This document shows positions 20,085-28,194 of a DNA stretch of 64,000 bases, one piece after another. Numbering within the stretch: the first letter of the stretch is position 1; every line of letters begins with the position of its first letter. The DNA lies in NCBI RefSeq assembly GCF_001636315.1, contig NZ_KV440949.1, positions 4,358,084-4,422,083 on the forward strand, read 5' to 3'. This DNA is from Neobacillus mesonae. GTDB lineage: Bacteria; Bacillota; Bacilli; Bacillales; Cytobacillaceae. Both the position numbers and the translations under genes were made by a program. Under the pieces are notes generated by a model, which was not told where the DNA came from, ran no database searches, and saw only the letters and a program-made list of their open reading frames with translations.

Positions 20085-20561
20085 ATGCTTAGAAAAGTAC
20101 ATGTGGTTGTTGTTCTGCTGATCGTTTTAGTTAGTTCCAGTCTATTAAGCGGATGCGGTGCTATTTTGTCAAATGAATCAATTGTGAACCGCTATGCGGA
20201 TGCTCTCTTAACAAAAAATAATGAAATCCAATTCCGCTTTCATATTAATAATGAAATAATCGAAGGAGAGCACCAAATATACAAGGTGAAGGTAATGATT
20301 CATGACGATAAATTAGCGGCCGCTATTGGAAAACGAGAGATTGTGTACGGTGAGGATCAAGTGCTAAATGGGGAATATTTAGATGTAAGAGGTAAAGGTG
20401 AAAAATATATTTACATGAATCCCATCCCATTAAAAGAGGATTTACATGTACAAGAATTACAAAATATGATCGAACAAAACAATGCTGTTTCCATTGAAGT
20501 TTTTAATAATAAAGAGGTATTTGGACGAGCCTATTTAACTAACTTTTCTTCGGAGCTTTAA
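20085..20561 (+). CDS. Putative lipoprotein of unknown function
   Basis: Start ATG 20085 follows AAAGGAG; the longer frame from 20049 overlaps that ribosome site. The 158-residue product has a type II signal peptide (MLRKVHVVVVLLIVLVSSS) ending in the lipobox LLSGC, so the mature lipoprotein begins at Cys. The rest is a mixed alpha/beta extracytoplasmic domain with no motif I recognise. It precedes ykwC in the same direction with a short gap. Confidence 0.7.
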   Translation: MLRKVHVVVVLLIVLVSSSLLSGCGAILSNESIVNRYADALLTKNNEIQFRFHINNEIIEGEHQIYKVKVMIHDDKLAAAIGKREIVYGEDQVLNGEYLDVRGKGEKYIYMNPIPLKEDLHVQELQNMIEQNNAVSIEVFNNKEVFGRAYLTNFSSEL

Positions 20562-20601
20562 GTTTTATGAAAAAATAAATATAAAGAGAGGGGAATTGAA
20601 T

Positions 20602-21474
20602 TTGAGGGCAGATATTACAATCGGTTTTATTGGAACAGGCGTGATGGGGAAAAGTATGGCATCCCATTTAATGACCGCGGGTTATCCGTTGGTTGTCTAT
20701 TCAAGAACAAAAGAGAAAGCAAAAGAATTAGTGGAAAAAGGCGCATATTGGGCACCAACACCAAAGGAAGTGGCGGAGAAGGCCACGGTAATTTTTACAA
20801 TGGTCGGCTACCCTGCCGATGTGGAGGAAGTATATTTAGGAGAAAATGGCTTAATTCAGCATGGGGGTTCCGGAAGTTATTTTATTGATATGACGACCTC
20901 TGCACCATCACTTGCCGTTAAGATTTATCAAGAAGCTAAGAAACGGGGGATTCATGCAATCGATGCACCTGTTTCGGGCGGTGATGTTGGTGCCAGGGAG
21001 GCAAAATTATCGATTATGGCCGGCGGAGATTCTGAGGCCTTTGAAGCGGTACGTCCCATTTTAGCTTATTTGGGGACAAACATTGTTTACCAAGGTAAAC
21101 CAGGATCGGGCCAGCATACAAAGATGTGCAATCAAATTGCGATTGCCTCCAATATGATTGGTGTTTGTGAGGCTATTATTTATGCTGAAAAGGCAGGATT
21201 AGATCCGGAAACTGTACTGCAAAGCATTTCAACCGGGGCAGCCGGAAGCTGGTCATTAAGCAACCTTGCACCAAGGATGTTAAATGGAAATTTCGAACCA
21301 GGATTCTACATAAAACATTTTATTAAAGATATGAAAATTGCCATTGATGAGGCAGAGCAAATGGGGATGGAAGTTCCGGGGCTTGCTTTAGCAAAGTCGC
21401 TGTATGACCAATTAGCGGAAAAAGGCGAAGAAAATAGCGGAACGCAGGCATTATATAAATATTGGAAAGACTAG
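20602..21474 (+). CDS. ykwC: YkwC, beta-hydroxyacid dehydrogenase family
   Basis: This 290-residue NAD(P)-dependent oxidoreductase belongs to the 3-hydroxyisobutyrate/tartronate-semialdehyde dehydrogenase family. The Rossmann motif GFIGTGVMGKSMASHLM, the substrate motif DAPVSGGDVGAREA and the catalytic-lysine segment GQHTKMCNQIAIASN are all present. The physiological substrate of YkwC is not established. I prefer TTG 20602, eight bases from GAGAGGGG, over TTG 20596, which is too close. Strongly similar to B. subtilis YkwC from memory. Confidence 0.85.
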   Translation: MRADITIGFIGTGVMGKSMASHLMTAGYPLVVYSRTKEKAKELVEKGAYWAPTPKEVAEKATVIFTMVGYPADVEEVYLGENGLIQHGGSGSYFIDMTTSAPSLAVKIYQEAKKRGIHAIDAPVSGGDVGAREAKLSIMAGGDSEAFEAVRPILAYLGTNIVYQGKPGSGQHTKMCNQIAIASNMIGVCEAIIYAEKAGLDPETVLQSISTGAAGSWSLSNLAPRMLNGNFEPGFYIKHFIKDMKIAIDEAEQMGMEVPGLALAKSLYDQLAEKGEENSGTQALYKYWKD

Positions 21475-21561
21475 CAAAAATCTATTGGGTGCAACTGGCA
21501 GGCATATATTCCTTCGTCTAGCTGAAAACTAGTAATAGTTTGTTGATAGGAGGAATAGTTA

Positions 21562-21741
21562 ATGGCGAAACGAACGAAAAAGAATGATGCGAAACAAAAA
21601 AATAAAAAAGGCTTCGACTCAGCTGTTCTAAACGAAGAATTTGCTCATGAAATGGGTGCTGCTGACACTAATAAAATCCACAAGGATAAAGCGAAAAAAG
21701 TCAAAGCGGCAAAAAATAACGGTGAATGGACCGGACAATAA
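21562..21741 (+). CDS. Small basic protein, 59 aa
   Basis: ATG 21562 follows ATAGGAGGAATAGTTA, an excellent ribosome site, and a strong terminator lies just after the stop. The product is lysine-rich at both ends with a central acidic patch (AVLNEEFAHEMGAAD) and no membrane segment. The NEEFA stretch and high charge recall small spore-associated proteins, but I cannot assign a family. It lies between ykwC and the convergent patA. Confidence 0.7.
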   Translation: MAKRTKKNDAKQKNKKGFDSAVLNEEFAHEMGAADTNKIHKDKAKKVKAAKNNGEWTGQ

Positions 21742-21747
21742 AACTAG

Positions 21748-21785
21748 AAACCCTTCAGGTTCGACAGCCTGAAGGGTTCTTCTAT
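21748..21785. terminator. Bidirectional terminator before patA
   Basis: AAACCCTTCAGG-TTCGACA-GCCTGAAGGGTT, T-rich on the plus side; it lies between the small gene and the convergent patA stop. Confidence 0.85.
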
Positions 21786-21787
21786 GG

Positions 21788-22942
21788 TTATCTCCACTTT
21801 TGCAGGTATTGTTCAATCCGGCCTAAACCGAGCTCTAACGTTTCTTTTGAACAGGCAAATGATAAGCGGAAATAGCCTTCACCAAACTTTGAAAACGCGC
21901 TTCCTGGCACCACAGCCACCTTTGATTCCTTTACAAGGTCAAGGGCGAAATCAAAGCTATTTAAAGGGATCGTATCAGGAATTTTGACGAAAAAGTAGAA
22001 CGCCCCCTCCGGTTTAACCGTTTCGAGGCCCATCGCCTGCAAGCTTTGAAAAACATAATCTCTTCTGGCTTCATATTCTTTTCTCATCGTTACCGCGTCA
22101 TTCAATCCGGCTGTAAGTGCTTCATAAGCCGCTTTTTGTGCAATCGAATTTGCACAAGACACGTTATACTGGTGAACCTTAAGAATATGCTTGGCGATAT
22201 TCTCCGGTGCAAATAAAAAGCCAATCCGCCAGCCGGTCATGGAATGGGATTTAGACAACCCATTAATAATAATCGATTTCTCCTTTAAAAAACAGCCGAT
22301 TGATTTGTGGGAACGGCCAAAGGTTAGTTCACTATAAATTTCATCCGCTAAAATAAAGATGTCGAGGTCTTTAAAATAACCGGCTATTTCCTTTAATTCC
22401 TCCTCCGTCAGACTTACTCCTGTTGGGTTAGATGGATAAGGAAGTACAATGCAGCGTGTTTTGTCGGTAATATAAGGTTTGATTAAATCTAATGTAAAGC
22501 GGAATTGGCTTTGACGGGTATCAACATGTACCGGAATCGCACCCATCATTCGGATAATCGGTTCATAGCCCGGATAAATTGGTCCAGGTAAAATAACCTC
22601 CGTTCCTTCAGTTAAAATGGTCCTAAAAGTGATATCAATTGCCTCGCTGGCCCCCATTGTGACAATCACTTCCGATTCCGGATTATAATCCAATCCATAT
22701 TTTTCAGAGGCAAAATGACTAGCAGCTTTTCTTAATTCTAATGTCCCGGCATTATGGGTATATGTAGTGAAATCTGCTTCAATCGCTTTTATCCCTGCAT
22801 TTTTAATATGCGCTGGTGTCGGAAAATCCGGCTGTCCTATCGTGAGCGAAATGAGGCCGTCCGTTTGTGAAACCATATTAGAGAATTTTCGAATTCCTGA
22901 TATTTCGATGTCTTTTACGTGCTGGTTTAATAAGTGTTCCAA
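21788..22942 (-). CDS. patA: Aminotransferase A (PatA)
   Basis: This class I/II pyridoxal-phosphate aminotransferase is close to B. subtilis PatA along its whole length. The PLP lysine lies in INGLSKSHSMTGWRIGFLFAP, and substrate/cofactor motifs PYPSNPTGV and DEIYSELTF are present. It probably exchanges amino groups between aromatic or branched amino acids and 2-oxoglutarate. The start is taken as TTG 22942 (minus), seven bases from AAGGATGG; the upstream in-frame ATG at 22960 has no ribosome site. This gives 384 residues. Confidence 0.88.
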   Translation of the reverse strand: MEHLLNQHVKDIEISGIRKFSNMVSQTDGLISLTIGQPDFPTPAHIKNAGIKAIEADFTTYTHNAGTLELRKAASHFASEKYGLDYNPESEVIVTMGASEAIDITFRTILTEGTEVILPGPIYPGYEPIIRMMGAIPVHVDTRQSQFRFTLDLIKPYITDKTRCIVLPYPSNPTGVSLTEEELKEIAGYFKDLDIFILADEIYSELTFGRSHKSIGCFLKEKSIIINGLSKSHSMTGWRIGFLFAPENIAKHILKVHQYNVSCANSIAQKAAYEALTAGLNDAVTMRKEYEARRDYVFQSLQAMGLETVKPEGAFYFFVKIPDTIPLNSFDFALDLVKESKVAVVPGSAFSKFGEGYFRLSFACSKETLELGLGRIEQYLQKWR

Positions 22943-22965
22943 TCTTGCCCATCCTTCCATTTTTT

Positions 22966-22993
22966 AAAGCCAGGAATTCTCCTGGCTTTATTT
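22966..22993. terminator. Hairpin between ykyB and patA
   Basis: AAAGCCAGGA and TCCTGGCTTT pair around ATTC. The T tract is short on both strands, so it may attenuate rather than fully stop ykyB transcription into patA. Confidence 0.6.
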
Positions 22994-23006
22994 CAAAAGC
23001 TTAATA

Positions 23007-23483
23007 TTAATACCTTTCGCCTAATTTTTTGAAGACCGGTTTTTGATACGTGCGCCCGGTTTTACGCTGAGATCTTGGCGAATCTTCATGCTCCATTATT
23101 CCGGTATAGGATTGTAAAATGGCTTTAGCGGTATTAAGAGACATAATGGTCTTCGGGTTTCTTACCTGGCCATCAAGTTTTCCTAAATGGGGCAGGTTAG
23201 TAAAGTCCGCTTTCGCAGGGGGGATATGAAAAAAGTATCTCCCGCATTCTACCAGACAATCAGATTGCTGCTGGCTATTCCTTGGGTTTTCGGAAAAATG
23301 AAGACCTACTTTTTTGGCTTTTCCTTCTTCGATTAATCTCTTTAATGATTCCTGCTTTAATTTGTATAAGAATTTGGGATTAATCGCTGTTTTAGCATGG
23401 CGATTAACGATAAAGACAGCTTGTGAGAGGTTTTCGATGGTTAGATTTTCTTTTTGTTGAGGGTGTTTCTGATCGGGATTCAA
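23007..23483 (-). CDS. ykyB: YkyB family protein
   Basis: This 158-residue soluble protein matches the YkyB family, with conserved NLSQAVFIVNRHAKTA, KKVGLHFSENPRNS and NTAKAILQSYTG. Function is unknown. The start is TTG 23483 (minus) with AAAGGAG upstream. patA lies just downstream on the same strand; in B. subtilis patA and ykyB are also near neighbours, separated by cheV, which is absent here. Confidence 0.82.
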   Translation of the reverse strand: MNPDQKHPQQKENLTIENLSQAVFIVNRHAKTAINPKFLYKLKQESLKRLIEEGKAKKVGLHFSENPRNSQQQSDCLVECGRYFFHIPPAKADFTNLPHLGKLDGQVRNPKTIMSLNTAKAILQSYTGIMEHEDSPRSQRKTGRTYQKPVFKKLGERY

Positions 23484-23577
23484 AATTTTTTCTCCTTTCT
23501 ATTATTTCAACCATCTATATTATACCTTTTTTTTATAAGAATAGAAAAGTGTAAGTAAAATAATTATTGAAAAAAAT

Positions 23578-23613
23578 GAAAGGAGAAAGCATGATTCTTA
23601 TGCCTTCTCCTTG
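23578..23613 (-). terminator. ykuE terminator overlapping its stop codon
   Basis: On the minus strand AAGGAGAAGGCAT and ATGCTTTCTCCTT pair and are followed by CATTTTTTTC. Confidence 0.75.
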
Positions 23614-24473
23614 TTTAAGGTGAAAACTGTTAATTCTGGTTTGGATAAGAATCGAAAAGGGAGTCTGGTGGTCCCTAGACCTCGATTGACATATAGGGTT
23701 AATTTGTTTCCTTCCCCAAGGGTGTAAAGCCCTTCTAGATATTTTTGGGCAAAAGGCGGTTTGATCAGGGCCCCTATCAAAGGAATTTTTACCTGTCCGC
23801 CATGGCTGTGCCCGCTTAATTGCCAGTGAATTGGGTAGTTTTGGGCATCGTCGGCAAGGTCGGGTGCATGTGATAACAGGATGGTAAAATTATTTTTAGG
23901 AACATTTTTTAACGCTAAAGGCAAATCGGGGCTGCCTAACATCGCATCATCGATCCCCAGTAAATAGATTTTGCTGTGATCCTGAAGTTTAATGACAGAT
24001 GACTGATTTAAAAGTACTGTAAAATTTGCTGCTTCCATAATATTACGGTACAAATCGGAGCCATAGCCGCCGTGGTCATGATTGCCAAAAATACAGAACT
24101 TTCCAAGAGGGGCATGCAGTTTTTCTAAAATCGGCACAAGCTTGTTCATTTCCGTATACCTATTCGGTTCATCCATTAAATCGCCGGTGAAAAAAATCAG
24201 ATCCGGCTTTAACTGATTTATTTGATTGACAAGTTTTTTTAATTGATGAAGTGTATATTGAAAACCAAGGTGGGTATCACTGAATTGAACAATTCTAATG
24301 CCATTAAAGCTGTCGGGGATAAGCGAGTGTGTTATAGTGATTTGCTCAATTCCAAGCATCGAGGGTTCAATTTTATTTGCGTAATAGTATCCCCCTGAAC
24401 TAAGGCCAAATAAGGTGAATAATGAGCCGATAGTTCGTTTTAAAAAGGTTCTCCTCGTCGTTTTTTTGGGCAT
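23598..24473 (-). CDS. ykuE: Tat-exported metallophosphoesterase YkuE
   Basis: This 291-residue protein starts with a twin-arginine signal peptide (TTRRTFLKRTIGSLF), followed by a calcineurin-like phosphoesterase domain. Metal-binding motifs occur in the expected order: FSDTHLG, FTGDLMDE, FGNHDHGG and SGHSHGGQ. B. subtilis YkuE is a Tat-dependent, cell-wall-associated phosphoesterase. No tat genes are in the window. The start ATG 24473 (minus) has only a weak ribosome site. Confidence 0.9.
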   Translation of the reverse strand: MPKKTTRRTFLKRTIGSLFTLFGLSSGGYYYANKIEPSMLGIEQITITHSLIPDSFNGIRIVQFSDTHLGFQYTLHQLKKLVNQINQLKPDLIFFTGDLMDEPNRYTEMNKLVPILEKLHAPLGKFCIFGNHDHGGYGSDLYRNIMEAANFTVLLNQSSVIKLQDHSKIYLLGIDDAMLGSPDLPLALKNVPKNNFTILLSHAPDLADDAQNYPIHWQLSGHSHGGQVKIPLIGALIKPPFAQKYLEGLYTLGEGNKLTLYVNRGLGTTRLPFRFLSKPELTVFTLNKEKA

Positions 24474-24576
24474 ATTTTCTACCAGCCTATACTTTATTAA
24501 TTCATATGTATTGTCTTTAAAAATCCAAAATTTTGCAAGAAAAAAGGTCTTTGTAAATATATATGCGGTAAATTCA

Positions 24577-24604
24577 TAAAAAAGCAGCCAGTCCGGCTGC
24601 TTTA
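24577..24604 (-). terminator. Terminator of the C39-like lipoprotein gene
   Basis: On the minus strand AAAGCAGCC-GGACT-GGCTGCTTT is followed by TTTTATG. Confidence 0.85.
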
Positions 24605-24609
24605 CTAAA

Positions 24610-25455
24610 TTATTTGTAACTGACAGCCCGGCTTTTCAAGGCTTTCCATGAAGAAATAAATCGCTGTTTTTCTACTTTAACCTGCTTTCTACCTGACAGC
24701 GGGTCATTTAAATAAACATATTTGGCATCATATCCTACCAGCACCACTACATGCAGGTCAAGCGGTGTCTTAATAAATTCTTTTCCATGGTACCATCCTT
24801 CAGGGCGGTCTGGCGGACGGTAATCTCCGGTAGTCCAAATGACAACTGGATAGCCCGATGACACATGGGCTAAGACACGCTCGAATGGCTTATTGGTTAA
24901 ATTGACAGCCCTGCCCGAAAGCTTCTTGTTAATTAAGTCAATCATTGGTTTGTCAAAAGCCGCATAGCCTGGTTCCTTTCCCGTCATATCACCGACAAAG
25001 CCATCGGCGGGATTCCCCCAGCGCAAGATATCTCCCTTTGTGGATTTAATAAGAGGGTCGGGATCTTTGGTAATTAAACGGTAAAGCTCCATTTTGTTTG
25101 TTTTCACGCCTGCGTAATTTAACATCATCGCCAGGCTGGTTACTTCGCAGCCATATTTTAACTCGGGGTTTTGTTTAATTAAATTCACATCAAGCATAGC
25201 TGAATCTTTTTTCGGCACGCCATTAACTGGCTTCTTGGTTTTAGTGGGACTGCCAACATTTATTAAATGGTCATTTAGATTGTTGGCTGTATATTGTCTT
25301 TTTTGTTCGCCGGGTAAACTTGTATGTCTTTGTTCCGCTGTTGTACCAGCATTATTTTGATTATTTATTTGTAAATTGGTTTGTTTGTTATCCTCATCTG
25401 TTGGGCTGCAGCCTAACATTGGCAGAACAAGGGCTAATATGCTGAGTCTTTTCAT
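24610..25455 (-). CDS. C39-like peptidase lipoprotein
   Basis: The 281-residue product begins with a short lipoprotein signal ending in PMLGC, then a Gln/Asn/Thr-rich linker (about residues 20-60), then a papain-like C39_2 domain. The nucleophile context is LKYGCEVTSLAMMLNYAG, the histidine is in DLHVVVLVGYD and the Asn/Asp in YLNDPLSG, so the catalytic triad is intact. It should act outside the membrane on peptides or cell-wall-linked substrates. Ribosome site GGGGGATCAGG precedes ATG 25455 (minus). The true substrate is unknown. Confidence 0.8.
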   Translation of the reverse strand: MKRLSILALVLPMLGCSPTDEDNKQTNLQINNQNNAGTTAEQRHTSLPGEQKRQYTANNLNDHLINVGSPTKTKKPVNGVPKKDSAMLDVNLIKQNPELKYGCEVTSLAMMLNYAGVKTNKMELYRLITKDPDPLIKSTKGDILRWGNPADGFVGDMTGKEPGYAAFDKPMIDLINKKLSGRAVNLTNKPFERVLAHVSSGYPVVIWTTGDYRPPDRPEGWYHGKEFIKTPLDLHVVVLVGYDAKYVYLNDPLSGRKQVKVEKQRFISSWKALKSRAVSYK

Positions 25456-25600
25456 TTGACCTGATCCCCCTTTAGTGCGAACTGCCCTTATTGTTTGATT
25501 GTTTCTTCCCGGCTATAATGGTATCCTTTTGGCAAAGAACGCGAACCATTCGTTTAGCGTATGGTATAATGATGAATATTAAAATTTTGGAGGTACTTGG

Positions 25601-26809
25601 ATGGATGCGTTGGAAATTCTCTCGGATTTAGAAAATTGTTTTCCTTATTTCCAGCCGATTTTTAGTGCCGATGAACAGTTAGTTATTGCTTATGAAGTAT
25701 TGGGAAGATATCAATCAGAGGGGACAGTCATAAGCTTAGGACCTTTTTTTCAGGATGATCAAATTCCTGATGAATATAAATTAGAAGTGGATTTCCTTTT
25801 AGTAAATAAGGCCCTTGAAAAAGCACTGGAGCTCGACGAGGATATAAGTATTTGTTTAAACCGCAATGCAGAACTGCTCATGTACGGAAATGGTGAACCG
25901 TTTTTACAACAACTATTGGAGTTTGAAAAAAAAGGCTTGAGCTTAAATCGAATTGTCTTAGAAATATCCGATCGTCATTATGATGGCGATTTGGATCAAT
26001 TTGACCACCTTTTACAATATTATCGGACATATGGAATTAAAATAGCACTTTCCAGCATTGTCAAAGCAAGCCATTTTGAGCGAATAGCCGAGCTAGAGCC
26101 TGATATTTTAAAAATTAATTTAGAGGCGCTGAAATCAACGGCAACTGGAATGAATTTTAATGATGTGTTATTTACTATTTCGCTTTTAGCCAGAAAAATC
26201 GGCTCAACTCTTTTATTTGAAAACATTGAAATGAGCTATCAGCTGCAGTTTGCCTGGAAGAATGGGGGCCGCTATTATCAAGGCTTTTATTTACATCCGC
26301 CTGCTGGTGAGTTTGTTCCACGTGATTTTTTAAGGCATCGTTTAAAGGAAAAATTCCATGACTTTATTTCCTATGAAAAACGAAAGCTGGAAGCGTTGTA
26401 TTTAACGGCTGAATTCTTTCAGGCGAAAATTCACGATTTAGTACTTAAAAATAAAAAATTAGGCTATGAAGGTCTTTTTCAAGCAATTGTGAAGGAAATG
26501 GACCAAGTTGCTTTTAGAATGTATATTTGTGATGAAGATGGCTTTCAGAAATCAAGCAACTTTTTCAAAGGAGCGGAAGGATGGTTTTTACAAGAGGAAT
26601 ATAAAGATAAAAACTGGAGCTGGCGGCCGTATTTTCTAGAAAATATTATAAAAATGCGGAATGAACGGAAGGGAATTCTGTCGGATCTATATAGTGATAT
26701 TGAAACAGGCGAAACGATCCGCACCTTTTCTTTTCCAATGAACGGTAACGAATATTTATTTATTGATATTTCCTATCATTACCTTTTTGAACATGATCAA
26801 TTATTGTAA
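25601..26809 (+). CDS. ykuI: YkuI, EAL-domain protein with degenerate metal site
   Basis: This 402-residue protein has an EAL domain (about 1-245) and the YkuI C-terminal PAS-like domain (about 250-402), as in B. subtilis YkuI, which binds c-di-GMP. The signature reads EVLGR (the EAL glutamate is kept). The position of the DDFG/DN motif reads ALSSIVKAS, and the KID position reads KINLEA, so Asp residues that coordinate the catalytic metals are Ser and Asn here. FENIE and QGFYL remain. It is probably a c-di-GMP sensor without hydrolysis. Start ATG after TTGGAGG. Confidence 0.88.
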   Translation: MDALEILSDLENCFPYFQPIFSADEQLVIAYEVLGRYQSEGTVISLGPFFQDDQIPDEYKLEVDFLLVNKALEKALELDEDISICLNRNAELLMYGNGEPFLQQLLEFEKKGLSLNRIVLEISDRHYDGDLDQFDHLLQYYRTYGIKIALSSIVKASHFERIAELEPDILKINLEALKSTATGMNFNDVLFTISLLARKIGSTLLFENIEMSYQLQFAWKNGGRYYQGFYLHPPAGEFVPRDFLRHRLKEKFHDFISYEKRKLEALYLTAEFFQAKIHDLVLKNKKLGYEGLFQAIVKEMDQVAFRMYICDEDGFQKSSNFFKGAEGWFLQEEYKDKNWSWRPYFLENIIKMRNERKGILSDLYSDIETGETIRTFSFPMNGNEYLFIDISYHYLFEHDQLL

Positions 26810-26880
26810 GAATGAACCTGTATAGAAAGATTCATGGAGTGGGATTTTAAGTATAAATCAAAATGAAGGAGAAAAGACTC

Positions 26881-27117
26881 ATGAATCTATTTGAAATGAC
26901 AATCGCCATTCTGATTGTAGCTATTTTGGCGTTTTCACTGTTTTATACATTGGTCGTTGGAAGGCAGCATAAAGCAGTTCAAGGGGGAGTTGATAAACAA
27001 ATCCCAGACCATGTTCAGAAAAACGTTTATGCCAAAAATCCAGTCTTCCTCGCATACGGGATTTTTTTTGCGTTACTTTTATTCATCATCTTTTTCATTG
27101 CCATCACATTTTACTAA
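26881..27117 (+). CDS. Small membrane protein, 78 aa
   Basis: ATG 26881 lies nine bases from GAAGGAG. The protein has two hydrophobic segments, about residues 5-25 and 55-77, joined by a charged soluble loop (GRQHKAVQGGVDKQIPDH). I do not recognise the family. It lies between ykuI and ykuJ with its own terminator and no visible motif. Confidence 0.65.
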   Translation: MNLFEMTIAILIVAILAFSLFYTLVVGRQHKAVQGGVDKQIPDHVQKNVYAKNPVFLAYGIFFALLLFIIFFIAITFY

Positions 27118-27148
27118 AGGTCTCAGCTAAAAAAGAGACCTTTTTTGT
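27116..27148 (+). terminator. Terminator after the small membrane protein gene
   Basis: AAGGTCTC and GAGACCTT pair around AGCTAAAAAA and are followed by TTTTT. Confidence 0.85.
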
Positions 27149-27339
27149 TTTTTGAAATAAAAAATTTCCTGTTTTCTTAAATTTTGTTTGGACAAATTAG
27201 AAGCATTATTTTATGCTTTTAATATTGGCATGTAACAAAAACCAAAAAATAACTAAATAATTCATTAGGATAGAAACATGTCTATTGCAAAACATAACGG
27301 TAGAAAGTTTGTTTGTGTTTCGAAAGGAGTCGAAAAGCT

Positions 27340-27576
27340 ATGTCACAGCTTCAAGGAATATTAACAAGATTAAAAAATCTTCAAGAACAATCAATTAATG
27401 GGGAACCAGCCCAGCGTTATTTCGAAGTAAACGGGGAAAGAAAATGTCAGGTCACCTATCATCCCAAGACCGAAACATTTGAATTAGAAGTATACAATGA
27501 AAAGGAAAAGCCGAAACGTTATCAATTTGATAATATTGATATGATTACAATTGAAATTTTTGATTTAATACAATAG
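27340..27576 (+). CDS. ykuJ: YkuJ family protein
   Basis: This 78-residue protein matches the YkuJ family in length and in the segment SQLQGILTRLKNLQEQ followed by a small beta-rich part (QVTYHPKTETFELEVYN). Function unknown. ATG 27340 follows GAAAGGAG; a nine-codon extension from 27313 includes that ribosome site and is rejected. In B. subtilis ykuJ also follows ykuI. Confidence 0.82.
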   Translation: MSQLQGILTRLKNLQEQSINGEPAQRYFEVNGERKCQVTYHPKTETFELEVYNEKEKPKRYQFDNIDMITIEIFDLIQ

Positions 27577-27599
27577 GAGCCATTTTGGTTCCTTTTTTT
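27575..27599 (+). terminator. ykuJ terminator
   Basis: AGGAGCC-ATTTT-GGTTCCT (one G.U) then TTTTTT; begins inside the stop codon. Confidence 0.75.
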
Positions 27600-27689
27600 C
27601 TGGGTTTGGCGGATTAATCTTTTCACAGACAGCCGCTAACTATGATAAAATAAAGTTGAAGAAATACAAATATTGAGGAGTTTTCGGCG

Positions 27690-28145
27690 ATGATCAGTCT
27701 TCCTAGCGGAGAGTTTTTAGAGTTGACCATTAAAGAATTATTGATCCCATCTGAGCGGGTTGCGCATGTCCAAGTTGGCAACAGCCTTGAACATGCCCTT
27801 TTAGTGTTAACAAAGAGCGGTTATACCGCAATACCGGTATTAGATCCGCATTACAAGCTTCATGGGCTGATTAGTACGCCCATCATCATGGATTCCATTC
27901 TTGGACTGGAAAGAATAGAATTTGAACAGCTGGAGAAAAAAAGGGTAGAAGAGGTCATGAAAGTATCCATGCCAAGAATCCAAATTTCCGCATCATTTCC
28001 AAATTGTCTTGATCTACTTGTCAATCATCCGTTTCTCTGTGTCGAGACTGAGGATGGTTATTTTGCCGGGATTTTACCAAGGAGCACGGTATTAAATCAA
28101 TTAAATAAAATGGTCAAAAGATTTAAGTTGAATGAAAAATGTTAG
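27690..28145 (+). CDS. darB: DarB (YkuL), c-di-AMP-binding CBS protein
   Basis: This 151-residue protein consists of two CBS motifs: one around VAHVQVGNSLEHALLVLTKSGYTAIPVLD and a second in the C-terminal half (CVETEDGYFAGILPRSTVL). In B. subtilis, DarB (CbpB/YkuL) binds c-di-AMP; the ligand-free form stimulates the (p)ppGpp synthetase Rel and pyruvate carboxylase. The partner pycA is in this window. The start has GAGGAG upstream. Length and position after ykuJ agree with B. subtilis. Confidence 0.85.
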   Translation: MISLPSGEFLELTIKELLIPSERVAHVQVGNSLEHALLVLTKSGYTAIPVLDPHYKLHGLISTPIIMDSILGLERIEFEQLEKKRVEEVMKVSMPRIQISASFPNCLDLLVNHPFLCVETEDGYFAGILPRSTVLNQLNKMVKRFKLNEKC

Positions 28146-28174
28146 GCTCCCTAAAAAGGGAGCCGTAATTTTTG
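28145..28174 (+). terminator. darB terminator
   Basis: GGCTCCCT-AAAA-AGGGAGCC directly after the stop, then GTAATTTTT. Confidence 0.8.
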
Positions 28175-28194
28175 ATTGAGTTTGAGGTGTTGGT

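Noticed and set aside
22942..22960. ATG 22960 as the patA start
   Set aside because: No ribosome site precedes it; AAGGATGG lies inside this extension at the right distance from TTG 22942, and B. subtilis PatA starts at that position.
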